A stretch of 64,000 nucleotides of DNA, from assembly GCF_009569385.1 (NCBI RefSeq), contig NZ_WBOF01000001.1, forward strand, positions 5,775,501 to 5,839,500, given 5' to 3'. The position numbers and the translations under genes are program-made. How positions within the stretch are numbered: position 1 is the first letter of the stretch; every line of letters starts with the position of its first letter. The notes beneath the pieces were generated by a model. The model did not search any database, was not told where the DNA came from, and saw only the letters and a list, made by a program, of their open reading frames with translations. This stretch comes from Streptomyces kaniharaensis (lineage in GTDB: Bacteria > Actinomycetota > Actinomycetes > Streptomycetales > Streptomycetaceae). Shown here one piece after another: positions 23,286 to 31,961 of this stretch.

Positions 23286-24401
23286 GTGCAGAACAACGAG
23301 ATCCAGGAAGAGTACGTCTCGACGAACGTCCGCGAGGACGCGGCCGCTCGCCCGCCGGGCGCGAAGCCGGCGGACCCGCCGGGCGTGGCTCCCGATCCGG
23401 CGGACGGCCGGGTACAACAGATGATGGATCTGCTGCACGGGGCCATCATCACCCAACTGCTCGTAGTGGCCGCCGAGTTCGACATCGCGGAGTTGCTGGC
23501 CGAAGGGCCTCTGCCGGTGTCGGAGCTCGCCCGCCGGTGCGGGGCGGACCCGCAGGCGCTCCATCGGGTGCTGCGGGCGCTGGCCGCTCAGGAGGTCTTT
23601 CGGGAGGCGGAACCCGGGGTCTTCACCCTGACCCCGCTGGCCGAGACACTGCGAGTCGGCGCGCCCGGGTCGGTGCGGGCCTGGACCAGGTTCTGGGGGC
23701 TGCCCGAGAAACTCCAGGCCATCAACTCGCTGGCGCACTCGGTGCGCACCGGCTGCCCGTCGTTCACGCACCTGTACGGCACGGACTGGTGGTCGCACCT
23801 GGCCGCCCACCCCGAGCAGGCGGAACTCTTCAACGACGCCATGGGCGGCCTGGCCCGGCGAATCCACGCCGCAGCCCTGGAGAGCTGCGACCTGACCGGC
23901 GTGACGCGGGTGGTCGACGTCGGCGGCGGGCATGGGCACCTGCTAGCCACGATCCTGCCACGCTACCCCCACATGCGAGCCACCCTGCTGGACCAGCCGT
24001 CGGTCGTGGTGGGCGCGAAGGCGGTGCTGGACAAGGCCGGCGTCGCCGACCGGGTCGACCTGGTCGGCGGGGACTTCTTCGACGGCGTGCCGCCGGGCGC
24101 GGACGCCTACCTGATGTCGATGATCCTGCACGACTGGGACGACGAGCAGTGCGTCGCGGTGCTCGGCACGATCCGGCGGGCAATGGCGCCCAACGCCCGG
24201 ATCATGGTGGTCGAGTCCATCGTGCCGGAGGGCAACGTGCCCCACGACGGAAAGCTGCGGGACGTCATCATGATGGCGCTGCACCCCGGCCGGGAGCGCA
24301 CCGAAGCGGAGTACGCCGCGCTGTTCGCGGCAGCGGGCCTACGGCACGTCGCCACGACGTCGTTGGCCTCCTCGACGGGCCTGCTGGTCGCCCGCGCCTG
24401 A
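23286..24401 (+). CDS. SAM-dependent O-methyltransferase (COMT-like, Methyltransf_2)
   Basis: The 371-residue small-molecule methyltransferase has an N-terminal winged-helix dimerisation domain (about 45-130, LLHGAIITQLLVVAAEFDIAELL). The Rossmann domain has the SAM motif VVDVGGGHGHLL (about 205-216), GGDFFDGVPPGAD and LHDWDDEQC, whose His is the usual catalytic base. GTG 23286 is chosen because AAGGAG lies eight bases upstream; the ATG at 23250 has nothing comparable. Such enzymes usually tailor polyketides or other aromatics, but no biosynthetic genes are adjacent, so the substrate is open. Confidence 0.9.
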   Translation: MQNNEIQEEYVSTNVREDAAARPPGAKPADPPGVAPDPADGRVQQMMDLLHGAIITQLLVVAAEFDIAELLAEGPLPVSELARRCGADPQALHRVLRALAAQEVFREAEPGVFTLTPLAETLRVGAPGSVRAWTRFWGLPEKLQAINSLAHSVRTGCPSFTHLYGTDWWSHLAAHPEQAELFNDAMGGLARRIHAAALESCDLTGVTRVVDVGGGHGHLLATILPRYPHMRATLLDQPSVVVGAKAVLDKAGVADRVDLVGGDFFDGVPPGADAYLMSMILHDWDDEQCVAVLGTIRRAMAPNARIMVVESIVPEGNVPHDGKLRDVIMMALHPGRERTEAEYAALFAAAGLRHVATTSLASSTGLLVARA

Positions 24402-24650
24402 CCGGCGCCGGGAAGGGGCAAGGAGTCCGGCGCTCCGCCCGCCCCCACGTCCCGAGGCTCCACCACCCCGGTCACGAAGGCAGGAGGGGATGCGGACGAC
24501 GCCCGCAAGACCTTCGTGCGCGGGGACAGCGGCACCCGCGAACCCGCGCCAGCCCAGGCGGAACGCCTACGCGCGGCCGCTCGCCAGGTGGGCCTTGCGC
24601 CACCGCGCCCGATCGGCCGCGCTGACGGCGATCCCTTCCGAACAGCGTGG

Positions 24651-25538
24651 CTACGGCCCGCAGTGGTGGGCGACGGTGTCGGCGAAGGAGCGGGCGAGTG
24701 GGGAGAGGGTGTCCCAGCGGCGGACGGCCCAGCCGACCGTGAGGACGGGGAGCGCGGGGAGCGGGATCAGACGGAGGCCGGGGTGGCCGGGGCCCTGCCA
24801 CTCGGGGAGGGCGGGGACGACGGCCTGGCCGAGACCGAGTTCGGCCAGGAGGATCGCGGTGTCCCAGTCCGCGACACTCGTGTCGAAGGCCGGACGGATG
24901 CCCGACTTCGCCAGCCAGGAGTCGAGTTGGGAGCGCGATATCGCGTTCTGGGGCAGCCCGATGAGCCGGGCGTGCTGCAGGTCGGCGGGCTCGACGTGGG
25001 TCCGGCCCGCCAGCGGATCGCCCGCCGCGACGGCGAGCACCCAGGGCAGGTCGGCGACCGGCCGCTGCTCGATGCCGCGGACGGGGGATCCCAGGGTGAT
25101 CCAGGCCAGGTCGACGCGGCCGGCGGCGAGCGCCTCGAAGCAGTTGCGGCTGGAGACCTCGGTCTGGAACTCGAGGCTGACCTGCGGGAAGCGCCGCCCG
25201 AAGTCGACGACGGCCGCGGACATGAAGTGCCGGATGCTGGTCGCCCCGGTGGTGATCCGGACGGATCCGCCTTCGCCGCGCGTCAGTTCGGCGATGCCGC
25301 GCAGGGCGTGGTCGATACCGCCGAGGCTGTCGACGGCTGCCGCCTGGAGGACACGTCCAGCCTTCGTCGGCACGACACCGCGCGGGTGGCGCTCGACCAG
25401 GGCGACGCCCAGCTCCCGTTCGAGCCGTTTCACGTGCTGGCTGACCGCGGACTGGGTGCACGACAGCTCGCGGGCGACGGCGCTCAGCGAACCTGCCCGG
25501 CACACCGCGGCGAAGACACGGAGATCGTCAAGAGTCAC
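24651..25538 (-). CDS. LysR-family transcriptional regulator
   Basis: The 295-residue protein has a winged HTH at residues 1-60 (LSAVARELSCTQSAVSQHVKRLERELG) and a periplasmic-binding-like effector domain (GSVRITTGATSIRH). GTG 25538 begins the family motif (TLDDLRVFAAVCRAGSLSA); the frame is open upstream but without a site. It diverges from the DUF6817/ketopantoate-reductase fusion across 184 bp and is its likely activator or repressor. The 249 bp between this gene and the O-methyltransferase hold nothing recognisable. Confidence 0.9.
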   Translation of the reverse strand: MTLDDLRVFAAVCRAGSLSAVARELSCTQSAVSQHVKRLERELGVALVERHPRGVVPTKAGRVLQAAAVDSLGGIDHALRGIAELTRGEGGSVRITTGATSIRHFMSAAVVDFGRRFPQVSLEFQTEVSSRNCFEALAAGRVDLAWITLGSPVRGIEQRPVADLPWVLAVAAGDPLAGRTHVEPADLQHARLIGLPQNAISRSQLDSWLAKSGIRPAFDTSVADWDTAILLAELGLGQAVVPALPEWQGPGHPGLRLIPLPALPVLTVGWAVRRWDTLSPLARSFADTVAHHCGP

Positions 25539-25544
25539 GGTGAC

Positions 25545-25560
25545 CCAAGATATCCCTTGG
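25545..25560. promoter_or_regulatory. Candidate LysR binding dyad
   Basis: CCAAG (25545-25549) and CTTGG (25556-25560) form an interrupted palindrome directly upstream of the LysR start, with ATATCC between. This is the kind of site LysR proteins use for autoregulation and divergent control. Confidence 0.45.
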
Positions 25561-25722
25561 GGGTTCCCCAGTGAAACGGCGGATTGACTTGGGTGTCGGC
25601 CGGGTTCGATCATCACTGCAGGGCCCAGGGCGGCAACCCGCCCGCTGACCTCGCGGCGATCCGGACGCACAGGCGAGGGCACGGCGGGTGCCGACCCGCA
25701 ACTCGCCGAGAGGAAACCCGAC

Positions 25723-27150
25723 TTGTCCACCCTGCCGGACACCATCACCCGAGCCGTCGCGCTGCTGCGTACGCTCGGCGCCGCCGACATCGCCCACCCC
25801 GGTGGCACGCTGCTCGCCCATCTGGAACGCGTCCAGGGGCAACTCGCCGCCTGGGGCGCCCGCCCCGCGCTCCAGCTCGCGGGCCTGTGCCACGCCTGCT
25901 ACGGGACGGACGGCTTCCCGGCCGCACTGCTCCCGCTCGACCGCCGCGCCGAACTCGCGGCCGTGATCGGCCCCGAGGCCGAGAACCTCGTGTACCTGTA
26001 CGCCAGTTGCGACCGGGGCGCCACCTACCCCGGGCTGGCCGGTCCGGACGCCGTCCTCCACGACCGGTTCACCGGCGGTCAGGTCGCCCCGGAGCCCGCC
26101 CGGTGGCGCGACTTCGCCGAACTCTCCGCCGCCAACGAGCTCGACATCGCGCGCATCGATCCCGACTTCCGCGAGAGGTGGGGGCCCGACCTGCTCGCCC
26201 TGTTCACCCGGCTGCGGCCCCAACTGAGCCCCGCCGCCCGGGAGGCCTGCCGGACCGTCCTCGATCCTGGTGCGAGCCGCCCCTGGACGGTGGCGGTGCT
26301 CGGCCCCGGAGGCGTCGGCGGACTGCTCGCCGCGCTGCTGTCCCGGGCCGGCCACCGGGTGATCTGCCTCGCCGGAGAGACGACCGCGGATGACCTGCGC
26401 CGGGACGGGATCCGGGTGCGCAGCGCGCAGTTCGGGGAGTTCACGGCGCACGTGGAGGCCGATACCGAGCTGCGCGAGCCCGTCGACCTGTGTCTCGTGA
26501 CCGTCAAGCACACCCACCTGGCCGCGGCACTGGAACGGGTCCCGCCCGCCATGACCGCGAACGGCGTGGTCGTGCCGCTGCTGAACGGCATCGAGCACCC
26601 GGCCGAACTGCGCCGCCGCTTCGGCGCGCAGTGCGTCGCCGCGGGCGTCGTACGCGTCGAGTCGACCCGGGTCGCGCCGGGCAGCGTTGAACACGGCAGC
26701 CCGTTCACCGATATCGACCTCGCTGGGCCGCCCGACCGGCTCGCGGCGCTGGCCGACGTGCTCGGCAGTGCCGGCGTGAAGACCCGGGTGAGCGAGGACG
26801 AACCCGCCGTGCTCTGGGCCAAGTTCGCCTTCCTCGCCCCCTTCGCGCTGCTCACCACCCGGTATGAGCTCACCATCGGCGAGGTCCGGACCGAGCGCCG
26901 TGAGGAGCTGACCGCCCTCGTCGAGGAGGCCGCCGCCGTCGCCCGGGCCTGCGGCGCACCCGCGGACCCCGCCCGGACCCTGGCCCAGTACGACGCGTTC
27001 CCGGCCGAGGCCAAGTCCTCGATGCAGCGCGACGCCGAGGCCGGACGCCCCCTGGAGCTGGACGCCATCGGCGGCGCACTCCTGCGCTCCGCCGCCCGCC
27101 ACGGCGTCCCGGTTCCGCTCGCCACCCGGCTGGTGGGCGAGTTGACGTGA
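25723..27150 (+). CDS. DUF6817 domain fused to a ketopantoate-reductase-like dehydrogenase
   Basis: In the 475-residue protein, residues 1-175 match DUF6817 (HPGGTLLAHLERVQGQLAAW; LAGLCHACYGTDGFPAALL), a helical HD-like domain of unknown function. From about residue 185 an ApbA/PanE dehydrogenase begins with VAVLGPGGVGGLLAALL as the NAD(P) loop. It continues with VVPLLNGIEH and KFAFLAPFALL in the expected order, with the family's C-terminal helical domain. The start is TTG 25723 behind GAGAGGA. The fusion is unusual. Conversion of a 2-oxo acid or similar is inferred from the second domain only. It is divergent to a LysR regulator. Confidence 0.8.
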   Translation: MSTLPDTITRAVALLRTLGAADIAHPGGTLLAHLERVQGQLAAWGARPALQLAGLCHACYGTDGFPAALLPLDRRAELAAVIGPEAENLVYLYASCDRGATYPGLAGPDAVLHDRFTGGQVAPEPARWRDFAELSAANELDIARIDPDFRERWGPDLLALFTRLRPQLSPAAREACRTVLDPGASRPWTVAVLGPGGVGGLLAALLSRAGHRVICLAGETTADDLRRDGIRVRSAQFGEFTAHVEADTELREPVDLCLVTVKHTHLAAALERVPPAMTANGVVVPLLNGIEHPAELRRRFGAQCVAAGVVRVESTRVAPGSVEHGSPFTDIDLAGPPDRLAALADVLGSAGVKTRVSEDEPAVLWAKFAFLAPFALLTTRYELTIGEVRTERREELTALVEEAAAVARACGAPADPARTLAQYDAFPAEAKSSMQRDAEAGRPLELDAIGGALLRSAARHGVPVPLATRLVGELT

Positions 27151-27291
27151 GCCCCACCCGGTGAGGGCCGTCGCCGAGCGGCCCTCACCGGTGTTCCGTT
27201 TCTCACGTGTTCGGTGGCAGGGCAACTCATTAGGATCACGGACGGTCAGCAGCGGAACCAACGCGGGTTCCCATGACGGAGGGGGAGCGGT

Positions 27292-27828
27292 ATGCGCTAC
27301 GCGGATGGTCCACGGACGCACTGCGAGGTGTTCGTCCGGGCCGCGGTCGAGGACGTCTGGGCGCTGGTTACCGACATCAATCTGCCCACCCGGCTCAGCC
27401 CGGAGCTCCAGCGGGTCGGCTGGCTCGACGGCGCCGACGGCCCGGCGCTCGGCGCGCGGTTCGAGGGTTTCAACCACCACGAGCGGCTCGGCGAGTGGCG
27501 GACGGTATCGCACGTGACCGAGCTGACGGATCTGCGGGCGTTCGCCTGGATCATCACGGACGTGGACGGCCGGTTCGGCGAGGCGACGGTGGATCCGGCG
27601 AAGCCGCTGGCGACCTGGCGCTTCGACCTCACGCCGGAGGACGGCGGCACCCGGCTGCGGCAGTCGGTCCTGATCGGTCCGGGCCGCAACGGCGTCACGC
27701 TGGCCATCGACCAGTGGCCGGACCGCGAGGAGCAGATCATCGACTTCCGCCTCGCCGAGCTGGGCAAGGCGATGACCGCCACCCTCGAAGGCATCAAGTC
27801 GCTGGCTGAGCAAGGGAATCAGGGATGA
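27292..27828 (+). CDS. SRPBCC (START-like) family protein
   Basis: The 178-residue helix-grip protein is of the polyketide-cyclase/AHSA1 type. It starts CEVFVRAAVEDVWALVTDINLPTRLSPELQRVGW, the family's N-terminal pattern. A long C-terminal helix follows (REEQIIDFRLAELGKAMTATL). Members bind hydrophobic ligands. The ATG follows GGAGGGGGAGCGGT. Its stop overlaps the next ATG (ATGA), so the two genes are translationally coupled. The ligand is unknown. Confidence 0.85.
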   Translation: MRYADGPRTHCEVFVRAAVEDVWALVTDINLPTRLSPELQRVGWLDGADGPALGARFEGFNHHERLGEWRTVSHVTELTDLRAFAWIITDVDGRFGEATVDPAKPLATWRFDLTPEDGGTRLRQSVLIGPGRNGVTLAIDQWPDREEQIIDFRLAELGKAMTATLEGIKSLAEQGNQG

Positions 27829-28553
27829 GTGAGTTAGTCCCAGCCCTCCTCGACGACGTCCGCGCCTCCGCCGCCCGGATCGGCGCCGCCCTTGACGGGC
27901 TGAGCGACGCGCAGGCCCGCGAGCCGTCGGCGCTCCCCGGGTGGAGCCGAGGCCACGTCCTCACCCACCTCGCCCGCAGCGCCGACGCCTACCGGTGGCT
28001 GCTGGCCCTCGCCCGCACCGGCACCGAGCCCGGGCCAAGGGCCGACGCCGCCACCCTGGACCGCCGGCTGCGCGAGGGCGCCGAACGCGACGCCGCCGTC
28101 CTCGTCGCCGACCTGCGCGACAGCCTGGACCGGCTGCTCGACGAGGCGTCAAGCCTGCCCGCCGAGCGGTGGTCCGTCCTGGTCAGTGCCCTCGCGGGGT
28201 GGCGGCACCCGGCCTGGTTCACCCTCCACCGCGCGCGGCGCGAACTGGAGGTCCACCACGTCGACCTGGACCTCGGTTACACCCCCGCCGCCTGGCCCGC
28301 CGGCTTCGTCACGTGGGCGCTCGACGAGACCGCCGCCGCCCTCGCCGCGCGTGAGTTCCCCGTGGCCCGCATCGAGGCCGCCGACCTCGACCGCGCCTGG
28401 ACGCTCGGTACGACCGGACCCACCGTCACCGGCTCCGGCCACGCGCTCCTCGCCTGGCTAGCCGGCCGTCGGCCGGACGCTGACCTCGGCCCGGAAGGGT
28501 CGTTGCCGCCACCGCCGCCGTGGCCGCTCCCCCCGGTGCCCGGGTGGCGCTGA
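27825..28553 (+). CDS. Mycothiol-dependent maleylpyruvate-isomerase family protein
   Basis: The 242-residue DinB-like four-helix bundle opens with the MDMPI signature (ALPGWSRGHVLTHLARSADAY, about 35-55). Candidate metal ligands are His47 together with Glu142 and His146 in ELEVHHVDLDLGY. The C-terminal part (WTLGTTGPTVTGSGHALLAWLAGR) is the second MDMPI domain. It is translationally coupled to the SRPBCC gene through ATGA. Members use mycothiol as cofactor, which fits an actinomycete. The actual substrate may be unrelated to maleylpyruvate. Confidence 0.85.
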   Translation: MSELVPALLDDVRASAARIGAALDGLSDAQAREPSALPGWSRGHVLTHLARSADAYRWLLALARTGTEPGPRADAATLDRRLREGAERDAAVLVADLRDSLDRLLDEASSLPAERWSVLVSALAGWRHPAWFTLHRARRELEVHHVDLDLGYTPAAWPAGFVTWALDETAAALAAREFPVARIEAADLDRAWTLGTTGPTVTGSGHALLAWLAGRRPDADLGPEGSLPPPPPWPLPPVPGWR

Positions 28554-28614
28554 CATTTGTCATGCCGCATCGGTGTGGCACCACACTGCCCGGCGGGGTG
28601 GGCGCCCGGCCAGC

Positions 28615-29046
28615 ATGAGTGCCATGACCTCCACCGACACGAACCACGTGAACCACCCCGAGACCGTCCGGGCCTTCCGCAACGTCCGCCGGCTGCTGGC
28701 CGCCTACCTGGGCCTGAGCGTGGTCACGCTCGCCGCGATCGTCGCGCTCGCCGACCACCCCTCCCTCGTGAACACCGCGGTGTGGATCCGCGGCGTCGCC
28801 GTCGCGGCCAGCGCCGTGATCACGCTCGTGCTCGCCGTACGGGCGGCGCGCGGATCGCACGGGGCCTTCCGCCGGCTGCGGATCATCTCGACGATCATGC
28901 TCGTGGCGATCGTCGTGATCATCGTCCTCCCGGGCACGTTCCCGCTCTGGATGAAGATCGAGCAGGGGCTGTGCGGGCTCGCGCTGCTGGGGGTGGCCGC
29001 CGTCCTCAACGGCCGGCAGCTGCGTACGCTCTTCGCGGCGAACTGA
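28615..29046 (+). CDS. Four-helix membrane protein upstream of a two-component system
   Basis: The 143-residue protein has four hydrophobic helices (LLAAYLGLSVVTLAAIVAL; WIRGVAVAASAVITLVLAV; RIISTIMLVAIVVIIVLPGT; GLCGLALLGVAAVLN). A second ATG at 28624 is possible. The ribosome site is weak. It precedes a kinase/regulator pair on the same strand, with 106 bp between. It could be a sensor accessory or a target of the system; no family is recognised. Confidence 0.7.
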   Translation: MSAMTSTDTNHVNHPETVRAFRNVRRLLAAYLGLSVVTLAAIVALADHPSLVNTAVWIRGVAVAASAVITLVLAVRAARGSHGAFRRLRIISTIMLVAIVVIIVLPGTFPLWMKIEQGLCGLALLGVAAVLNGRQLRTLFAAN

Positions 29047-29152
29047 CGACGCGAACCCTGCGGCGGCGCGGACCGATGGTGCCTGGTAGCGACGTGAACT
29101 GACGATGTATCGACCACCGATGCTCGAACGGAGAACGAAGGGAGGTGCCAAG

Positions 29153-30307
29153 GTGACCGCCGAAGAAGCGGACCCCGACTCGCACCGGTGGGCGCACGGC
29201 TGGCGCCGGATCATGCTGGCGACCGGGATGCTCATCTACCCGGGCCTCACGGCCCTGGGTGTGGCCCACACCGCGAGCGGGGCCGGCGCGATCGCCGGAT
29301 ACGCCATCGTCGCCGCCTTCACCGGCTGCTACGTGATCACCGGCGTCGCGGTGGCCCGCGGCCGGAGCCGGCACGCGGAACTGATGGCGGTGGTGCTCGC
29401 GGCGCTCTTCGTTGCCGTCCTGCCGTTCGCCCACGCCGACGCGTTCTTCCTCGGCACGGGCGTCGTCTCCTTCGTCTCCGTGCTGCGCCCCGACTGGGCC
29501 GCCCGGGCGCTGGCGATCGGCACCCTCGGCGCCATCCTGCTGCCGTGGGCGGTCCGCCCCTGGCACAGCGGGCCGGGATGGTTCCAGGCCCTGGCGCTGC
29601 TCTTCACCTCGCTCACCGTCCGCGCGTTCTCGGAGATCGCCACCACCAACCGGGCCCTCGTGGCGGCCCGCGCCGAGGTGGCGCGACTGGCGTCGGAGGC
29701 CGAGCGCAACCGGATCGCCCGGGACCTGCACGACCTGCTCGGGCACTCGCTCACCGCCATCACCGTCAAGTCCCGGCTGGCCCAGCGTCTCGCGGGCAAG
29801 GACGCCGGCCAGTCGCTGGCCGAGATGGCAGCCGTGGAGAACCTCTCCCGGCAGGCCCTCGCCGACGTGCGGGCGGCGGTCTCCGGCTACCGCGAGGTGA
29901 CGCTGGCCGCCGAACTCGCCCGCGGCCGCGAGCTCCTGCGCGCCGCCGGGGTGGTCGCCGACCTGCCGCACGCCACCGACTCGGTGGCGCCGGCGAACCG
30001 CGAACTGTTCGGCTGGGTCGTCCGGGAGGGGCTGACCAACGTCGTCCGGCACGCCCGAGCGAACCGCTGCACGGTGGTGGTCGGCGACGGGTCCGTGGAG
30101 ATCCGCGACGACGGGCGAGGGACGGGCCCGGGTGCGGGCGACGGCAAGGGCCTGGCGGGGCTGCGTGAACGGGTCGCGGCCGCCGGGGGCAGCGTCGAGG
30201 CCGGCCCGCTGAGCCCGCGCGGCTGGCGGCTGCGGGTCACCGTCCCATCGGACACCCGCCGGCACCTCCGTCCGCCGCACGATCCCGTCCGAGAGGGAAA
30301 CCCATGA
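29153..30307 (+). CDS. NarL-type sensor histidine kinase
   Basis: The 384-residue protein has about five N-terminal membrane helices (residues 18-158) as the sensor. A HisKA_3 dimerisation domain follows with the phospho-acceptor His193 in RIARDLHDLLGHSLTAI. The ATP domain has WVVREGLTNVVRHARA and DDGRGTGPG. GTG 29153 is preferred, with AAGGGAGG seven bases upstream; the ATG at 29105 lacks a site. It overlaps the response regulator by four bases (ATGA). The architecture is like DesK-type kinases. The signal is unknown. Confidence 0.9.
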   Translation: MTAEEADPDSHRWAHGWRRIMLATGMLIYPGLTALGVAHTASGAGAIAGYAIVAAFTGCYVITGVAVARGRSRHAELMAVVLAALFVAVLPFAHADAFFLGTGVVSFVSVLRPDWAARALAIGTLGAILLPWAVRPWHSGPGWFQALALLFTSLTVRAFSEIATTNRALVAARAEVARLASEAERNRIARDLHDLLGHSLTAITVKSRLAQRLAGKDAGQSLAEMAAVENLSRQALADVRAAVSGYREVTLAAELARGRELLRAAGVVADLPHATDSVAPANRELFGWVVREGLTNVVRHARANRCTVVVGDGSVEIRDDGRGTGPGAGDGKGLAGLRERVAAAGGSVEAGPLSPRGWRLRVTVPSDTRRHLRPPHDPVREGNP

Positions 30308-30912
30308 CGATCCGTCTCCTGCTCGCGGAGGACCAGGAACTGGTCCGGACCGCGCTGTGCACCCTGCTCGGCCTGGAGGACGACTTCGAGGTGGTCGCCG
30401 CCGTCGGCCGCGGCGACCAGGTGGTGAGCGCGGCCCGCGAACACCGGCCCGACGTGGCCCTGCTGGACATCGAGATGCCCGGCCTGGACGGCCTGGCCGC
30501 CGCCGCGGTCCTCGCCCAGCAGGTGCCGGCGTGCCGGGTGGTGATCCTGACGACCTTCGGGCGCGCGGGCTACCTGCGGCGCGCGATGGAGGCGGGCGCC
30601 CTCGGCTTCGTCGTGAAGGACGCGCCGGCCGAGGTGCTGGCGGACGCGATCCGCCGCGTCGTGGCCGGGGAGCGGGTGGTGGACCCGGAGCTGGCCGCCG
30701 CGACCCTCGCCGCCGGAGCCTCGCCGCTCACCGCCCGCGAGCGCGACGTCCTGAACGCCTGCCGATCGGGCGCGGACGTCGCCGAGATCGCCGGCAAGCT
30801 GTACCTGTCGGAGGGGACCGTCCGCAACTACTTCTCGTCCGCCATCGCCAAGACCGGCACCCGCAACCGCTTGGAGGCGCTGCGCGTCGCCGACGACCGC
30901 GGCTGGCTGTGA
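30304..30912 (+). CDS. NarL/LuxR-type response regulator
   Basis: The 202-residue protein has a receiver domain with acidic Glu9-Asp10, phospho-acceptor Asp55 (LLDIEMPG), the Thr switch (LTTF) and Lys104 (VKDAP). A LuxR helix-turn-helix follows at about 140-195 (LTARERDVLNACRSG; AEIAGKLYLSEGTVRNYFSSA). The ATG overlaps the kinase stop, so they form a cognate pair. Its targets probably include the upstream membrane-protein gene, but no repeat-type site was found. Confidence 0.92.
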   Translation: MTIRLLLAEDQELVRTALCTLLGLEDDFEVVAAVGRGDQVVSAAREHRPDVALLDIEMPGLDGLAAAAVLAQQVPACRVVILTTFGRAGYLRRAMEAGALGFVVKDAPAEVLADAIRRVVAGERVVDPELAAATLAAGASPLTARERDVLNACRSGADVAEIAGKLYLSEGTVRNYFSSAIAKTGTRNRLEALRVADDRGWL

Positions 30913-31034
30913 CGTGGAGCTGCGACGTGGAGCTGCGACGTGGATTCCATCGGGCCGAAATCTGTTGGCCAGGCCGGTGGATCCGATCATGCTGGTCCCC
31001 TGAGGCCAGTCCTTTCCGTCGCCTGGGAGCCTCC

Positions 31035-31399
31035 ATGCCCGAACCCCTGCCCGCCGACGTCCAACGGGAGGTCGCCCGCAGCCTGCGGGTCGCCCCCGTC
31101 CCCAGCGCCGAGGAGGAGGCCGAGCGCCGGATGGCCTTCCTGGCCGTCTGACGAAGCGTCAGGTGCGGGCGATCGCCGAGGTGCTGGGCGCACCCGCGGC
31201 GCTCGTCCACAAGACGCCGACGGCCGACCTGGAGTCGCTCGTCCCCGGCCGTCCCGACGAGGAGGCGCTCGGCGTCGGCTACGACGCGCTGGACGACTTC
31301 CTGGAGGAGCGGCCGGTCAGCGAGGAGGTGTTCCGCACGGTCCTCGGCCACTACCGGCGGACCGAGCACAAGCGCCGGCTGCCGGTCACCCCGTCCTAG
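31035..31399 (+). pseudogene. nadE: NAD synthetase gene with a large internal deletion
   Basis: ATG 31035 (GGGAG upstream) opens the N-terminus of NH3-dependent NAD synthetase (LPADVQREVARSLRVAPVPS; ERRMAFLAV). A stop follows at once. From 31163, in another frame, comes the enzyme's C-terminus (TKRQVRAIAEVLGAPAALVH; PTADLESLVPG; RRTEHKRRLPV). About 150 codons with the ATP-pyrophosphatase core (SGGVDS region) are missing. Both surviving ends are well conserved, so the deletion is probably recent. A functional nadE must lie elsewhere. Confidence 0.85.
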
Positions 31400-31511
31400 C
31401 GGCCCGGCCACCCCTTCCCGGCGGCCCGTTCGCCCCGTCCTAGCGGCTCCGGGCACGGCGGCGTAGCCTCGACAGACAGAGCCTCGCCCGCCGGCGGAAG
31501 GGGACTCGGCC

Positions 31512-31931
31512 ATGAAGTACGACGAGATCATCGCCACCGTGCAGGACCTCACCCGGCTCCCCGACCGGGCCTCCGCCGAGCGTGCGACCAAGGCCGTCCT
31601 GCTGACCCTCGGCGAGCGCCTCCCGTCCGGCCTCGCCGCCCACCTGGCCGCCCAGTTGCCGCCAGAGCTGGCCGCGTCGGTGCGTGAGGCGCAGCGGGAG
31701 GCCGACGAGGAGGGGCGCACCCACGCCTCGGGCGAGAAGTTCGGCCTGCCGGTCTTCGCCGGACGGATCGCGGGCCGCGCCGAGACGAGCGAGGACGGCG
31801 GCATCCGGGAGGCGGCCGCCGTCCTGGAGGTGCTGGACGCGGCGCTCGCCCCGGAGCTGATGGACAAGCTGGCCGCCGTGCTGCCGCACGACATCGCGGA
31901 ACTCCTGCCCTCGGGCCGCGCCCGCGCGTGA
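31512..31931 (+). CDS. DUF2267 protein
   Basis: The 139-residue helical protein follows the DUF2267 pattern (KYDEIIATVQDLTRLPDRASAER; VLLTLGERLPSGLAAHLAAQLP; LDAALAPELMDKLAAVLPHDI). Members are small cytoplasmic proteins of unknown function with paired repeats. The ATG follows GGAAGGGG about 12 bases upstream. It stands alone and converges on the MarR gene. Confidence 0.85.
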   Translation: MKYDEIIATVQDLTRLPDRASAERATKAVLLTLGERLPSGLAAHLAAQLPPELAASVREAQREADEEGRTHASGEKFGLPVFAGRIAGRAETSEDGGIREAAAVLEVLDAALAPELMDKLAAVLPHDIAELLPSGRARA

Positions 31932-31961
31932 GCCGGCGCGGGCCCGAGGGTGCAGGCGTGG

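Noticed and set aside
21082..24401. A small biosynthetic cluster (VOC, beta-helix protein, O-methyltransferase)
   Set aside because: Orientation, spacing and the IS110 relic between them argue against a joint pathway, and no scaffold-forming enzyme is present.
30911..30950. Short tandem repeat TGCGACGTGGAGC after the response regulator
   Set aside because: Only about two copies of a 14-bp unit. No gene or regulatory logic is attached, so it is probably incidental slippage.
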